Below the pieces are notes generated by a model. It was not told where the DNA came from. It searched no databases and was given only the letters and a program-made list of their open reading frames with translations. From assembly GCA_034696485.1 (NCBI GenBank), contig JAQIWT010000247.1, positions 1-26,030 of the forward strand: 26,030 bases of DNA. The letters run 5' to 3'. The DNA is from Isohypsibius dastychi (Eukaryota; Tardigrada; Eutardigrada; Parachela; Isohypsibiidae). The translations under genes and the position numbers were made by a program. Below, one piece after another: positions 9,901 to 20,794 of the stretch. Every line of letters begins with the position of its first letter. Within the stretch, counting starts at the first letter, position 1.

Positions 9901-11222
9901 TTGTCGTCGATCTCACATCCATGAAAAATTCATTCGTCTCATTTCAAGAAATCGTTGAGCCAATACACAGTTACCGAAGCCTGATGGACATATCTCGTCC
10001 TTCTAACCGCGCATCGCTATCGGAGGCAAGTTATGAGGAATACAATGATCGAAGCATTCAGGAAGTCATTTCCGCCCTGAGCAATACGGAATCGTTTCGT
10101 GGTCAGAGTCACCTGTTGGCAATATTATTGAGACGACAGGGGTCGAATTTCGTGATTGACACCACGGCGAATTTGACGGTCAAGCAACGATTGGAAGCTT
10201 TGATTCGTCAGTGTGCGACCTTGGGAAAGTGGGATTCTGTCCGGTATTGTTCGGCGGTGTTGAAGAAGACTGTCGACAGTCTTGCGCCATCGATCACCAG
10301 TATTCTGATCCGTGGGAAGCAAGTTCGGGTGGGAATATCCGGACAACCGGAAGCGATATTTGAGAAGCCTGTGACGCCGTCGCTGTTAAACGATCTCATT
10401 TATGCTCACTGCAAATCGCATAATCCGTCAGCTGCGGTTCTACAACAAGAACTTCTGCTAAGTATCGGCAAAATGATCGAAACTATGCCGCATATATTTG
10501 ATGGGATGCTTCGAATTCGGATCGGGTGGATTGTGCAGGCTATTGTTTTGTTTATCAAATACAACCAGAGTGAATTTCCGGACTTTCACGAAGATTATAT
10601 TTATTCCCTATCGCCGTCGGAAGTTCAAGCTGTTTTGTTGGAAACTTTGACTCTTCCGATGCTTGGTCGACCAGCGGATGATTTTATCAAATTGACACCA
10701 TTGCAACGCAGGGAATTGGATGGATGTTTGAACAGAGTGCCGAGAAAGTTTTATGATAGTTTCTGGAATGTTCTGCATCGGTGCGTGAAAGGAATTCAGA
10801 TCGCCGATGAGCTTGTCCCTCAACTTCCGACTATATCGGATATGACGTTGTATGAAATGAATTTTGCTCTGCGCATTGATGCCGCGCTCGATCGGATTAT
10901 TCATCCGCCGTACCGCCAGATAATTGTGGAGCTTATTATGATTGTGAATACAATTTTGGAACGGAATCCGGAATTGTTCTTCGTCAATGTTGTGGATACA
11001 GATAAGTTTGTACATGGGGCTTTCGAGCGTTTTGAGAAGGATCACCGTAAGCGTGATCCTTCTGCTCCATCTGGGAAGGGGATGGAATTATTTTATTTGC
11101 AACCGACTGCGATTACGGGGACATATTTGGCTGGTGCCGTAGTTGACTTGCTTCTGCATCAGGATGTTGAATACTCGGCGATTGATCGGCGATCTGCTGA
11201 CGGAGACTGTTCGTTGATGTGA
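6938..11222 (+). CDS. PHKB: Phosphorylase b kinase regulatory subunit beta (complete, 13 exons, 1140 aa)
   Basis: PHKB is a regulatory subunit of the (alpha-beta-gamma-delta)4 phosphorylase kinase, which activates glycogen phosphorylase. Exons: 6938-7193, 7257-7375, 7496-7559, 7613-7905, 7961-8022, 8086-8245, 8317-8422, 8489-8521, 8580-8698, 8753-9319, 9379-9460, 9521-9553 and 9694-11222; total 3423 nt, phase kept. After a Ser-rich leader of about 75 residues come the GH15-like toroid segments ([114 protein letters not shown]). The C-terminal part has [63 protein letters not shown] and ILERNPEL. The last four residues, CSLM, form a CaaX prenylation box like the one in mammalian alpha and beta subunits; Met at the end predicts farnesylation. 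Introns are 53-140 nt, and 1529 nt of coding sequence sits in one final exon. Human PHKB has 1093 aa. Confidence 0.96.
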
Positions 11223-11315
11223 TAATGTGTTCGTTAGAGAAAGTGGTGAAGTTTAAGTCCATATTTGAGTGAAATTATCTCTAGTCTCTTGTTCTGGATT
11301 GGTCTGAATAATCGG

Positions 11316-11321
11316 ATTAAA
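11316..11321 (+). terminator. Candidate PHKB polyadenylation signal
   Basis: ATTAAA, the commonest variant of the poly(A) hexamer, lies 94 nt after the PHKB stop in AT-rich sequence. No AATAAA is nearer on this strand. Confidence 0.35.
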
Positions 11322-11767
11322 TAATTTGCATTTCTGATTCGAGCGATTCGATATATTCCGTTGCTGGCTGTAAAGGTCATTCTGGAAAATAACCATCGAT
11401 TTGTACGGCAGGCATACTGAATTCCCACTTCAGATTTATAACGATTTGTGTTATTGTGCGCATTTCTTAAATGCGGTAGATTCCAATACAGCTTTAAATG
11501 GCCGTTCTAATTCACTCTTTTATATAAGTTGACGAATTTCTGTTCACAACATGGCAGGCCCAACTATTCTAGTTTTGAGTTTAGAAAAGAGTTCAGCCAG
11601 AACTGGTCGGTTTTCTCAATCGTACCGGCTGATCGAAAACCGATGTTAGTCAGAAGTACGTTATTTTGAGAAACTTGCTTTTTCTGCTAATCTCAACTCT
11701 GTGGTTTCCACTCTCAGACAACTGTTATTCCAGATAGAACTCTGTGACTTAAGAGTAGAAAGTTCGT
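11322..11767. other. Convergent intergenic region between PHKB and the GABA receptor gene
   Basis: PHKB (plus) and the receptor gene (minus) end towards each other here. I find no coding signal, RNA gene or repeat, and no clear AATAAA on the minus strand for the receptor transcript. Confidence 0.5.
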
Positions 11768-14700
11768 TCAGGTTGGAAGGATGACGCGTTTGGGGAACTC
11801 TCCCGGCGATGGTGATCCGTTCGGCACGACCGAAATATTGATGTATGTTACCCAGTAAATAAAATTGAACCTACGGACGCCGAAATTTTGATGTTGAAAC
11901 TTCCAGAATTGTAATCTACAACTTACATCATGAAAGCTGCCGGAAAAAAACCTCTGCAGAAAGAAATGTATTATATCATGGTTCATGTCGTTTTCATTTT
12001 GAGAACCGTTACCTGCTCCATTTATCAATAGCGCTAGCTTTAAATTCTTTCTTCTTTTTAGGCGAAACTTTGTGAGGGCTGTAACTTTGGCAAATACCGG
12101 ATTCTGCATCTGTCGGTCCGTTTCCCGAACCGGTGTAGCCCTCAGGATGAGTATGAGCATTCATTTGGTCCTCTCCCCAAGATTTGTATCTGAACTCCTG
12201 GATAAATTTGAATTTTATTTTTCTAACTCTGTCTGAAGTGTTTTCGTTGCAGAATTACCACGCTTCTGCGTCCATGGACAGAGCCTTGGAATTCTGGATA
12301 TTTCTCACTCCTATCTCCACCCGGTGAACGTATGGAATTTCGGCAAGTCAATGGCATATGTTCCGGATGTTGGTGTAATGAGTGATTACTGCCCAGCACT
12401 TGTTGGAGCGCGCGGGTGGGCGAGCCAGCCATGTGGCTTTGGGAATCCATTATGGAACCGGAAGCGCGCTGACGTGGCATCGGTCGACCACTAGCTTTGG
12501 CTGCGCGCATTTTCATCCTTTTGGAGGAATATCCGACCGCGGCGTATTCCAGCAGCGACGCAAATACCATCACGAAGCAAGTTCCCAGGTAAACGTCGAT
12601 ACCTTTAGCGTAGCTTACTTTTGGCAGTTGAGCGTTGGTGCTTGACCTTGATCACGAACATTTATTCAAAAACTTTATTGTAATTTCGAATTTAGTTTAA
12701 TTTAATGTTTTCTTTAGTTTGGTGTTCATAATATTTTACCGGGGTAAACTTACATGAGCGTCGTCATCGTTAGCACAGTGGTCACGCCTAACGAGACTCG
12801 AGCTGGAGTGCTTTCTCGATCTAAATGAACGTTTATAGAACTGATTTGGACAATGTGATTTTTTGCATTAATTTACTCAGCCAGAAAGAAACCCATGAAA
12901 TCACGACGATAAGGCTGGAGGGAAGGTAGATTTGAATGAGGTAGTATCCTATTCTCCGCTTAAAGGTCAATCGGCAAGAAAGTCGAGAATAGGAACCTAA
13001 CCATATGGATTTGATTGATCGGATGGTTAAATAAGGTTTGTGCTTCTTTGTGTTTACCGGTTCCGGTGCCTTCCAAGCGGGAGTATGGGTAGGCAGTCAT
13101 GACCTGGAATTGTGGCAGTTTGAGCCGTTTCTGATCGAATTCAATTTGGTCTTCCCAGTGATAATCACGTCTCCAGTAGAGTTGGATATCTTGAATTGAA
13201 TATCCATCTATAAATAATTGGTAAAGATTTTCTGTCATTTGGTTGGGAAATTAAAAAATAAATAATGTACATGACTCAATTTCCAGCGAGCAATTTTGGT
13301 AGTCCATCGGAAAATAGGCGAGATCCAGCTCGCACGCCAAAGTTGTGGTTAATCTGGAACAGATAATTGGTCGATAATCGTTATTAAAGGTGTATAACAA
13401 TTTACCGGACAGACGTGTATAAACTTCCATTTTTCCTAATCCTGAGAACTGCAATCGATATTTTATTAAATCATGCTAATCAGTTTGCGTTTATTTGATG
13501 GGTACATTTATTTGTTGACGTTGCATGATGGAAGTAGCTGTTTTTTTCATTAGGGAAGAATGTATCGGGCATCCAGATTTTGTCCATCACTTCAGCTCCG
13601 ACTGTAATTTGGTCACTATTGTGCGGGAATTTCTCGATAATCAAGCGCGGATCATCCCAGAACTGGCGAAAGTAGAAATCTATAGTGAAATCCTGTAAAC
13701 AAAAAAATTGATCAATCTTTCTTTATTGAGCACGCTTTTTTCAGGAGCAGTTATCTATCGAGCCTTGCGATTTGGGACTAATACATCAAGCTGGATTCGC
13801 GCGGTCACTGACAGTTAACTGTTTTTTGTCAATAACGAATCTCCCATGCAGAAGCAATAGGCCCGACTAATTAAAAAGCAAAATCAGCAATTGAGTGTAT
13901 CATTCCGGAACGACTGTCACTGAATAACTCTCCAGAAAACAAAATCAATCTCTTGTGTTCTCCCTTTTGAATGCTCCGCAGCTCCAAATATTATTGCACA
14001 GATGGCTTAATGAACGATCTGTTGATATGCCGTTCATTCTTCGTTTTTCTTTATCAAAATAAAAAAACAAGAATTGGTCCAATAAGACAATTTCAAAAAG
14101 CGGTCAAAGATCATCTGATTTCTTTTCATAATCGCAGAAATAGGCTGTCGTTATTTTGTCGATTACAGCTATTCACGAAATCCGATCTAATTTTCAGTAC
14201 ATGACTAGTCATTAATGTTGAAAGCTTTTTTTATTCTTTTCCAGAATTTTTTAGGCTTCAGGGTACCGGTACTGGAACTTGCTATTACGTGATTATTCCA
14301 ACAGTTGACTTCAAAATACGCCGTTTTGTTTACTTGGTTTTGATTTCAAATCAAACCCCGGAATAGTCGATACTGACTGAGAAATTGAATATCATCGTTT
14401 TCAGATTTGCAAAACCGACTAGAGCATATCTTCAAGTAATGTGTTGCATTAATTCGAATTTTATTCCAGTCACTTTAATGTTCTTGTTTTTGAAAATACG
14501 GGGCAAATTGATTTCAAATACATTCATCTGTTTTCTTCCTGAACAAGTCAGTTGCATAAGAATATTCCCAATCGACATAATAAAATCCCCTTCCGCCTTG
14601 TCGCTCCTCGATCACAGTTTGAATTTAGAGTTTTTCTCGATGATAGAGGGTTTGGTGGGACTTTCACTTCTCAGCTTTTCTGATGTTGCCGTCAAGAAAA

Positions 14701-17520
14701 GCTTTGGGGTAAGATAACTACAAAACTCCCCCTTGGTATAATAATCGATTTTTCCCGGCACATTCATGTGTCATTTCCGCTTTTCACAAATGGAAATCTT
14801 TTGGGCAATCGAGGAATATTTATTACCTGATGTTATCCCTGCGTGTCTCTTTGTGAAATACATGCTTGAAAAGATTTCTCAAAACACAGCGGAAGGGGCT
14901 CTTTTCACGCACTTGCTTGTGCATTGCTTTGAGTAAACGATGCCTCAACAAGACCTAATGTCCTCACACACAATACTTGTCCATCGGAAATTATTCCCAG
15001 CCGAATCGTCCTTGTATTTCGATTGAGGACCGATTCCTCTCAAGCTCGTTACTGGCCAATTTTTCATTCTTCCTTTTTTTTATTACCAACTTCCTTTTTC
15101 CATTTCCCAGTTCCTTCGAGGCAAACCAACAATTCCTAATCACTCTCGGCAGTTATTAGGAGCATCGAGCTCCACTTCATTCGATTATGGCCACTGCGTA
15201 CCACCAACAATCTCCCTCTCGCTAAAAACAGTCATAAAAACCGACCCCTACTGCTGTACTGGCGTTTTCTTTGAACCTTTGATACATTTGTTTTGTGGTT
15301 ATATCTCAGTAATATCTCAGTATAATTTAAACAATCGTATTTTATTGGATTCAATTTGTTAGCAGTTTCACTTACCATGTCGACTTCACTCATTGAGCTA
15401 ATGCTGCTAATATGCATTGTCACATCCACCGCTACGGAGTCACCTGAAAGCAAGAAAATCGTTCATCAAAATACAGTACATAGTTATGTTTAGCAAATTG
15501 AAGTGAATAGTTAAGAACTTATGAATTATCACCCGATGATTGGGATCATATGTGACGTTACAATGTTGGATGATTTTTTTTGAAAGCGTTTTTGACTATG
15601 CTATGTTTTCTAATTTTTCATGCCCACTATGATATAAACGTTTTTTACGCGAAGGATTTTGTCTATTTGATTAGTGGTTTATTTCAATGCGTGGACTTTT
15701 CCAAAACTTGTCGCCTTTGAGTTCAATTAGTATTGATCGACGAGTGCAGTATCTATTTGTTATTTACGACGGTGATTTGCACATTCCTCTATTAAGTTCG
15801 ATTTCTTTACTATCAGTTATGAAAGATGGACATCAATTTGAATCTAGATTTGCCAGAAAAAAAGCGGTTGCTGTTTGACTAACTTTTGAAAACACAGGAA
15901 TTGAACAGGGACGAAACGTCGATAAAGTGGTTTATCACTCACTTATTTGAATTGCTATTGACTTTGTCGATCTCCTGTTAGTTACTAATAAACATCTTCG
16001 TATAGCTGCTCCCGAATGATTTATATTTCAAAAATACATTGAATGTAAAACATATCGTATTGATTTTTTTTTAATTTTGATTAAAAAAAGGAAAAAAATG
16101 ATAAATCAATTGATAAAATTTTGGTATTTTCTCTTGTTAGAAAAAAGCGTCTGGCGGATCAAGCTCGGCAAATTATGGCACCGAGTGGATCAAGTGGAAC
16201 GGGAGTCCCACTGTTCGCTGAGACGTAGTGGAGAGCTATTTGTTAATGGTATTGCTTAAAGTACGTCTCTAATTCCACGCCACTATTATTCTTTCCGTCA
16301 CTCCATAAACATTCTTCCCAAAAAAACCACATTCTTTCCGGAAAACAGCCAGATTCTATTTGATCGGACCTAATTGAAACGATGGCTTTTGACCAGACTT
16401 TCTTTTCGTTCCATAAAACGCTAGAATTGAACAATAGGGCAAATGTTATTGTACGCCGGCAAATTTGTTGAATAATATGAATAGGAATTTTTCTGCCGTA
16501 ATGAAGTCGAGCATTTAACAGCTATTATGCTTAGTTGCCCAAGAGAGATTAAAAAGGACGAGTCTCGCAATGGTGGATTTGTATTCAATGGCGGGATTCA
16601 TTGTTGCCATCCCAAAAGATTTTGACTTAGCTTATCAAAACAAGACTTCCTCATCTACGAAAAGACTCTTCCACAAGGTTGCGTTTCTCCCCCCTTTACA
16701 GCTCATCACATCCGCCACTTTGGTGCACAGAGAAGATCAAGTTACCCGTTGCTACACTTTCGTAATACGAAATCTTATCCGGCAAACAGCGACTTCGGCA
16801 TGAGTGTCTCGCATATTGAAACTTTATATTTAGAAAAATAACCAATCAGTTTCTCGTTAGATTTTAATTACCATAGAAAATGAACAGATCGCGCGTTAAT
16901 ATTCGATAATCCTCGTTATGCAGTACATATGAATATAATACAGTGAAATTTCATCTGTTTGCGAAAACAATTTTTAATTCCATCATATTGTCGTTGACCT
17001 GAAAACTAGCAGAAAATGCTTGGAACGTTCCCGGTGTGACGTTTATGCGAGCGATAGAGCATTGAGTGAAGAGCCATCGTTTCATTATACCAGGGACGTT
17101 AGTGTACTTGACTATATCGCAAATGACCTTTCATCTCAATTGACTCCTGTACCACTTACCGCCATAGTTTGGCCGCACACGTTTGTCATAATCCGTTAAG
17201 AGATCTGTTAGAATTTTTGAGACGGATACTTTCTCCACAACTGGGGCTGGAGCAGGTGGATTAACTTCCACAAGGGGAAACGTTGAGGATTTGTTTGGCG
17301 GTTGAGTTGTTGTTGAGCTAGAGCAAATTTGAACTTGAACTTTAATCTCTTGATTGTTTCGGTTCGTAGAACCTTTCACACATTACCATGGAACAACCTA
17401 TTAGCGGTTGATTATTTATTCATTGTCATACCTGTTAATAAATAAACTGAGAGCCAGCATTAATGGCAAGGAATGGAATGGTAGACTCTTCGCCGAAGAC
17501 GCGTCGGATGCGGCATTCAT
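11768..17520 (-). CDS. RDL-type GABA-gated chloride channel subunit (complete, 13 exons, 555 aa)
   Basis: A Cys-loop anion channel subunit for fast inhibitory transmission at the neuronal or muscle membrane. Exons (minus): 17432-17520, 17160-17317, 15376-15443, 13506-13692, 13406-13448, 13271-13353, 13058-13207, 12877-12996, 12754-12820, 12259-12646, 12013-12197, 11927-11953 and 11768-11870; 1668 nt, phase kept. Order: hydrophobic leader ([12 protein letters not shown]), Thr/Pro-rich linker, [11 protein letters not shown], loop [13 protein letters not shown], loop [10 protein letters not shown], Cys-loop [15 protein letters not shown], loop B ESYGYS, loop C GSYSRL, M1 [20 protein letters not shown]2 [20 protein letters not shown]3 [18 protein letters not shown], a cytoplasmic loop of roughly 145 residues, then M4 ([19 protein letters not shown]). 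PAR before M2 predicts anion selectivity. The M2-M3 segment [14 protein letters not shown] is closest to insect RDL. The 2' pore residue is Ser (codon 12792-12794) where wild-type RDL has Ala. Which nematode-type name applies (lgc-37, lgc-38 or gab-1 class) I cannot decide by eye. Confidence 0.95.
13693..15375 (-). other. Long intron (1683 nt) of the GABA receptor gene
   Basis: It joins SEVDM to DFTIDFYF with donor GTAAGTGAAA and acceptor CCTGTAG-type CTACAG (sequence TTTACAG). It is AT-rich. Plus-strand open frames at 13971-14204 and 14385-14717 show no recognisable domain. A 10-bp palindrome GTACCGGTAC lies near 14262-14272. No nested gene is supported. Confidence 0.75.
15444..17159 (-). 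other. Long intron (1716 nt) of the GABA receptor gene
   Basis: It separates RVRPNYGG from DSVAVDVTM (donor GTAAGTGG, acceptor TGCTTTCAG). A more GC-rich patch near 16145-16235 carries the octamer GGATCAAG twice, about 30 nt apart. Open frames at 15687-15878, 16243-16434 and 16570-16803 show no family resemblance. It may hold enhancers, but nothing is shown. Confidence 0.75.
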
Positions 17521-18114
17521 GACCGAAATGCTGCGAAAGGCTTCTCGACTGTAATAAAAAAGAGAACAATCAATTTTAAAAGCATGCTTTTGTCACAGCT
17601 TGCGCTAAGCACCGGAAAAGGTGGAAAAGACTAACCGCCGCAAAAACGGGCTAACCAAGTGATACAAGAACTTGTCAGAGTAATTGGCGACCGCTCCTGT
17701 CGCTTCCTTAATTATCGACCAGATTCGTACGTTGAAGGATAGAACATTCACATGTCAATAAATTAACTGCTCCATGAAGCACAGCGGCATATAAAAGTAT
17801 GGGAGCAAAAAAGGGACATATGAAAGGGAGCAGAAGGAATGAAGGGAGAATAATGACGGGAACAAATGATTAAATTTGAGTAACGGACTCAATTCATGAT
17901 CAGGCATTTTTGCGTTGGCCAAATAATCAGATATATGTTTGGGGGAGAAGAGAAGATCACCGAGATTCTTAGTTGTGCTAGCGACAGCTGTGTCAATGCC
18001 GGCTCTGATCTGGGTTCCTTCCTTAGATCCCCCCTTAGTCCTTGTCGCTATCAGCGGACGCGTGATCGGGTTTGAAGAAAAACACAAACCAACCCCAACT
18101 CAACCATCACGCAG
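17521..18114 (-). promoter_or_regulatory. Upstream region of the GABA receptor gene
   Basis: On the minus strand TTTTTATTACAG ends at 17549, 28 nt before the receptor ATG, and could be a 5' UTR or spliced-leader acceptor. Further upstream is a purine-rich run at about 17795-17865 (plus strand). A minus-strand open frame at 17755-18087 has a Lys/Gly/Ser-rich start and hydrophobic end with no known match. It could be a C-terminal extension exon of the unknown gene at 18115-20794, because T|GTAGCT near 18125 and an AG at about 18050 would keep frame. I consider that weak. Confidence 0.35.
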
Positions 18115-20794
18115 CTAGCTACAGATTAGCAAAAGAAAAATTGATTCTCTTCCTGGTTCTGAAATGCGCCAAGGAGTATGTTGCATAATTCCTTGAAACA
18201 TTCCACATTCTTTTTCTCCGACATGGACCGATAAGTCAGTCAAATCTGGAAACCATGGCAGATTAATCTGCACTCGTAATGATAATGGTTCATTAATCTT
18301 AACGGTACCAAATTGATTGTCCATCAAGACCCCATCGTATACACGCAATGGCGAACTAGATTCTGCGTATATTTGTCGCTGCCTAAGACAATCTTTATCA
18401 ATTGACTTGAAAAACTGTCGATTCTGAGTGGTAATAATATTTCCTCAACAACTTATTTCACAGCTTTTACCGTACATCGCGTTCTTGGAGTTTTTGGTTC
18501 AAAAGTTGGGAAATGTTGGGTTGCTGTATTGATGACTAACATTTTAGCAAGAATTTTGTCCCAATACAGGTGTTCTTTGCTCTTTGATCCTGGATTATCA
18601 TAAGCTGTTGCGAAAAACGTTATCTGATAAATTGCAAAAGCTATGCATGTAAACATGCTGCAATATATATTGCATTGTCGGAGAAGTCTGTTTTCAGTCT
18701 CGTTTCATTTGGACTTTCTGCGAGCAAGAGCTTGATTCGTGAACGGAGGGTTTCAGTTATGACTGTGAAAGGAAACGTATCTCGTGTCACAATGCGCGAT
18801 TCTTCATGTCACAGTACCCGTTACGGCTCTCATTTTATCAATGACTTCTGAATCCCAAAATTATTGGGAAACTTCGGAACGAATCCAGTTTTCTGGTTAA
18901 TTCACAGAACACAAAATTGCCGGGTAAATTAGGACCGTTCCTGCCGAGAGTGAATTTTTACTGTGCTAGAAAATTTGCCGAAAGCATTCACTTTTTAATT
19001 GATTCACTGAATACAAAACCACCAAAAGTACTGGGAAAATTGTGAATGCATCTGCCGAGAAATAGAATGTTTATTTTATAGTAATGATAAAGATGCGCTG
19101 CTTCCAATATAATTCATGCACTTTCCCACTTCGCCGATTTAGATTGGCGAACAAGCGATTAAATGTCAAAATTGTCTCTCACAAGTTGAACAGTTTATTA
19201 TTCGAGTTAATCATCCAAACTGTCGTTGACTCACTAATAACCGTTTATGCTCTATAAAAGATGTACGAACTTCTAATTTTAAAGTAAGCTTTCATCCCGC
19301 TTACCGAGGCCAATAAATCTCCTGCGGCGTGAATTAAAAATTGGTTTACACTGGGACCTGCATCATGACGCGTTTTGTGCTCAAAGTGCCTCAGTGCGAT
19401 CGTAATAGGCTGTTCTTTCTTGTCCTCGTACTCTTGCGATTGCCGATCGAACAATAAACAATTTTGACATCGATTACGCATGCAGACAAACTATGAAATT
19501 TGAGGATGCTTTTCTCGCCAAAGCATTCAACGTGAATACTCAATGTGCTGTTTATGATGTGGCAAAAAATCATAGCAATTTGAGAAGAAACGTTTTCGAT
19601 GAAGGACGCTGGATAATTTATTGTCTCTGAAATGAAATGTTCTGTATTATTTGGCTGCTTTCTATTTTAGTAGCCATTTGACCACTACAGAAATATTGTG
19701 CCTGTATTTCAGCGTGTTTTTGCTAGTTTTTCCAGTTGCTCTAGTTTCGTAATTTGGATTTTAATACAATTAGAAATAACTGTAGCAGTTAAATTTTCTC
19801 GAGGCGAAAATAGTCAGAGTGCGTCTTGCGAAGAATTACTTGTGGTTAGTGCTTGTTTCATTTTGGATTTCCGGTTAAACTTAAGAGTGATGAAAATCGT
19901 GGAAAGTATTCCATCGGGCTTTCCATCCTTGTTTCAACTGATCCTTTATGATCCTCTGTAATCCTCCCACCCGGCACGTCATAAAAATTCATCACTTTTC
20001 TGATCGAAATATTTTCCGCCGGCTGCAATTGCGGATGGCAGGCTGATCCACACAGATATTGTATTGTTGAAACAGTGCGAGTTTGCAGTCACATTTTATT
20101 CCATTCATGGCGAACTGTAATAATGTTTAGCACTTTCTAAGAAGCTTTCCGCTTGAATGCGCTTCTCCGTTTAATAAGAAGCCAACAAAAAGACCTTGGA
20201 GTAACCCGACTCGCTCTCCCCAGTCAGAATTTGATTCGTAATGCCAATCAAAACATCCAACAACTGCAGCTACACTGCTGGTTTTTTCGACGTAACAAAA
20301 CGATCTGTTTTCTTCTCTTAAATCGATTTTAGTTTTTGATGACCTTTAAAATATGCATAATCATATCTCGATCGCACCTATTTGACTTACGTACCCAAAG
20401 AAATAGAAAATAACTGCTCATTCGACGTAATAATAAACTGACAGTTTGAGTGTTGTTGAGATTGAGATAAAGCGTTTTAAACGATCCCGGAAATTGTTCC
20501 ATCTCAGCCTGGATTTGTTTAGAGAAGCGAGCATAGAAATGCAAATTTTCCTCTCTTGCGTGAAAGATTTGGCACACGGAGGACCGATCTAATGGCTTCA
20601 AAGTTGCTAATTACGTGCGACAACAAGATAACATCCATGTTTGGGAAAACATGTAGAAAAGCTAATCTGACATACCTGGTGCCATTTCCACCACCGGCTT
20701 CCGCCAATGTTATTTTGTATAAGGCAAACACCGATATCCCCATCAAAAATCCCGCAACCCGATTTACAAATTTGATGGTGTAGTATTTCCACAT
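18115..20794 (-). CDS. Unrecognised secreted or single-pass membrane glycoprotein (model: 6 exons, 332 aa)
   Basis: I do not recognise the family. The best model (minus) is exons 20676-20794, 20391-20554, 19478-19626, 19305-19409, 18471-18623 and 18115-18423, 999 nt with phase kept. The start MWKYYTIKFVN is followed by a hydrophobic segment (VAGFLMGISVFALYKI, residues 13-28), a signal peptide or signal anchor. Four sequons (NGT, NNT, NVS, NST) lie in the first half and several Cys are spread along it (FCHII, VECFG, LSAC, TRCT, KDCL, KECG). This fits a lumenal or extracellular beta-rich domain, for example ITIALRHFEHKTRHDAG, LLASITFFATAYDNPGS, KINEPLSLRVQINLP and DLSVHVGEKECGMFQG. Splice sites flanking 19305-19409 are the weakest. 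Alternatively there are two genes, the second starting at 18656 with its own signal-like MFTCIAFAIYQITFFATA (exons 18471-18656 and 18115-18423, 164 aa). The hydrophobic end IFLLLICS could continue into an unseen exon. Confidence 0.45.
18624..19304 (-). other. Intron (681 nt) of the unknown glycoprotein gene, with diverged repeats
   Basis: It lies between DLLAS (donor GTAAGCGGG) and ITFFATA (acceptor ATTTATCAG). Apart from the repeats listed at 18848-19070 I see nothing in it. In the two-gene alternative this would be the promoter of the second gene. Confidence 0.4.
18848..19070. repeat. Three diverged direct repeats
   Basis: Copies begin near 18848, 18901 and 19003. They share the pattern [T/A]TCAC.GAA..CAAAA..., then GGGAAA or GGGTAAATT, then, in the last two, CTGCCGAGA (about 18941 and 19051). 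The copies differ by substitutions and small gaps, so this is an old tandem array or a decayed element. Alignment was by eye. Confidence 0.3.
19627..20390 (-). other. Intron (764 nt) of the unknown glycoprotein gene
   Basis: The donor GTAAGTC after FLFLWV and the acceptor TTTCATTTCAG before INYPASFIENV are both strong, and the phase fits (1 to 2). No other signal was seen; a plus-strand open frame at 19698-19961 has no recognisable domain. Confidence 0.5.

Noticed and set aside
10608-11045. Minus-strand open frame within the last PHKB exon
   Set aside because: It is a shadow of the well-supported PHKB frame.
12996-13058. Apparent duplication of YSRL in loop C of the GABA receptor (PYSRLEGTG and GSYSRL)
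   Set aside because: The loop has the same length as in insect RDL when aligned, so the second YSRL is the conserved one and the first is likely coincidence.
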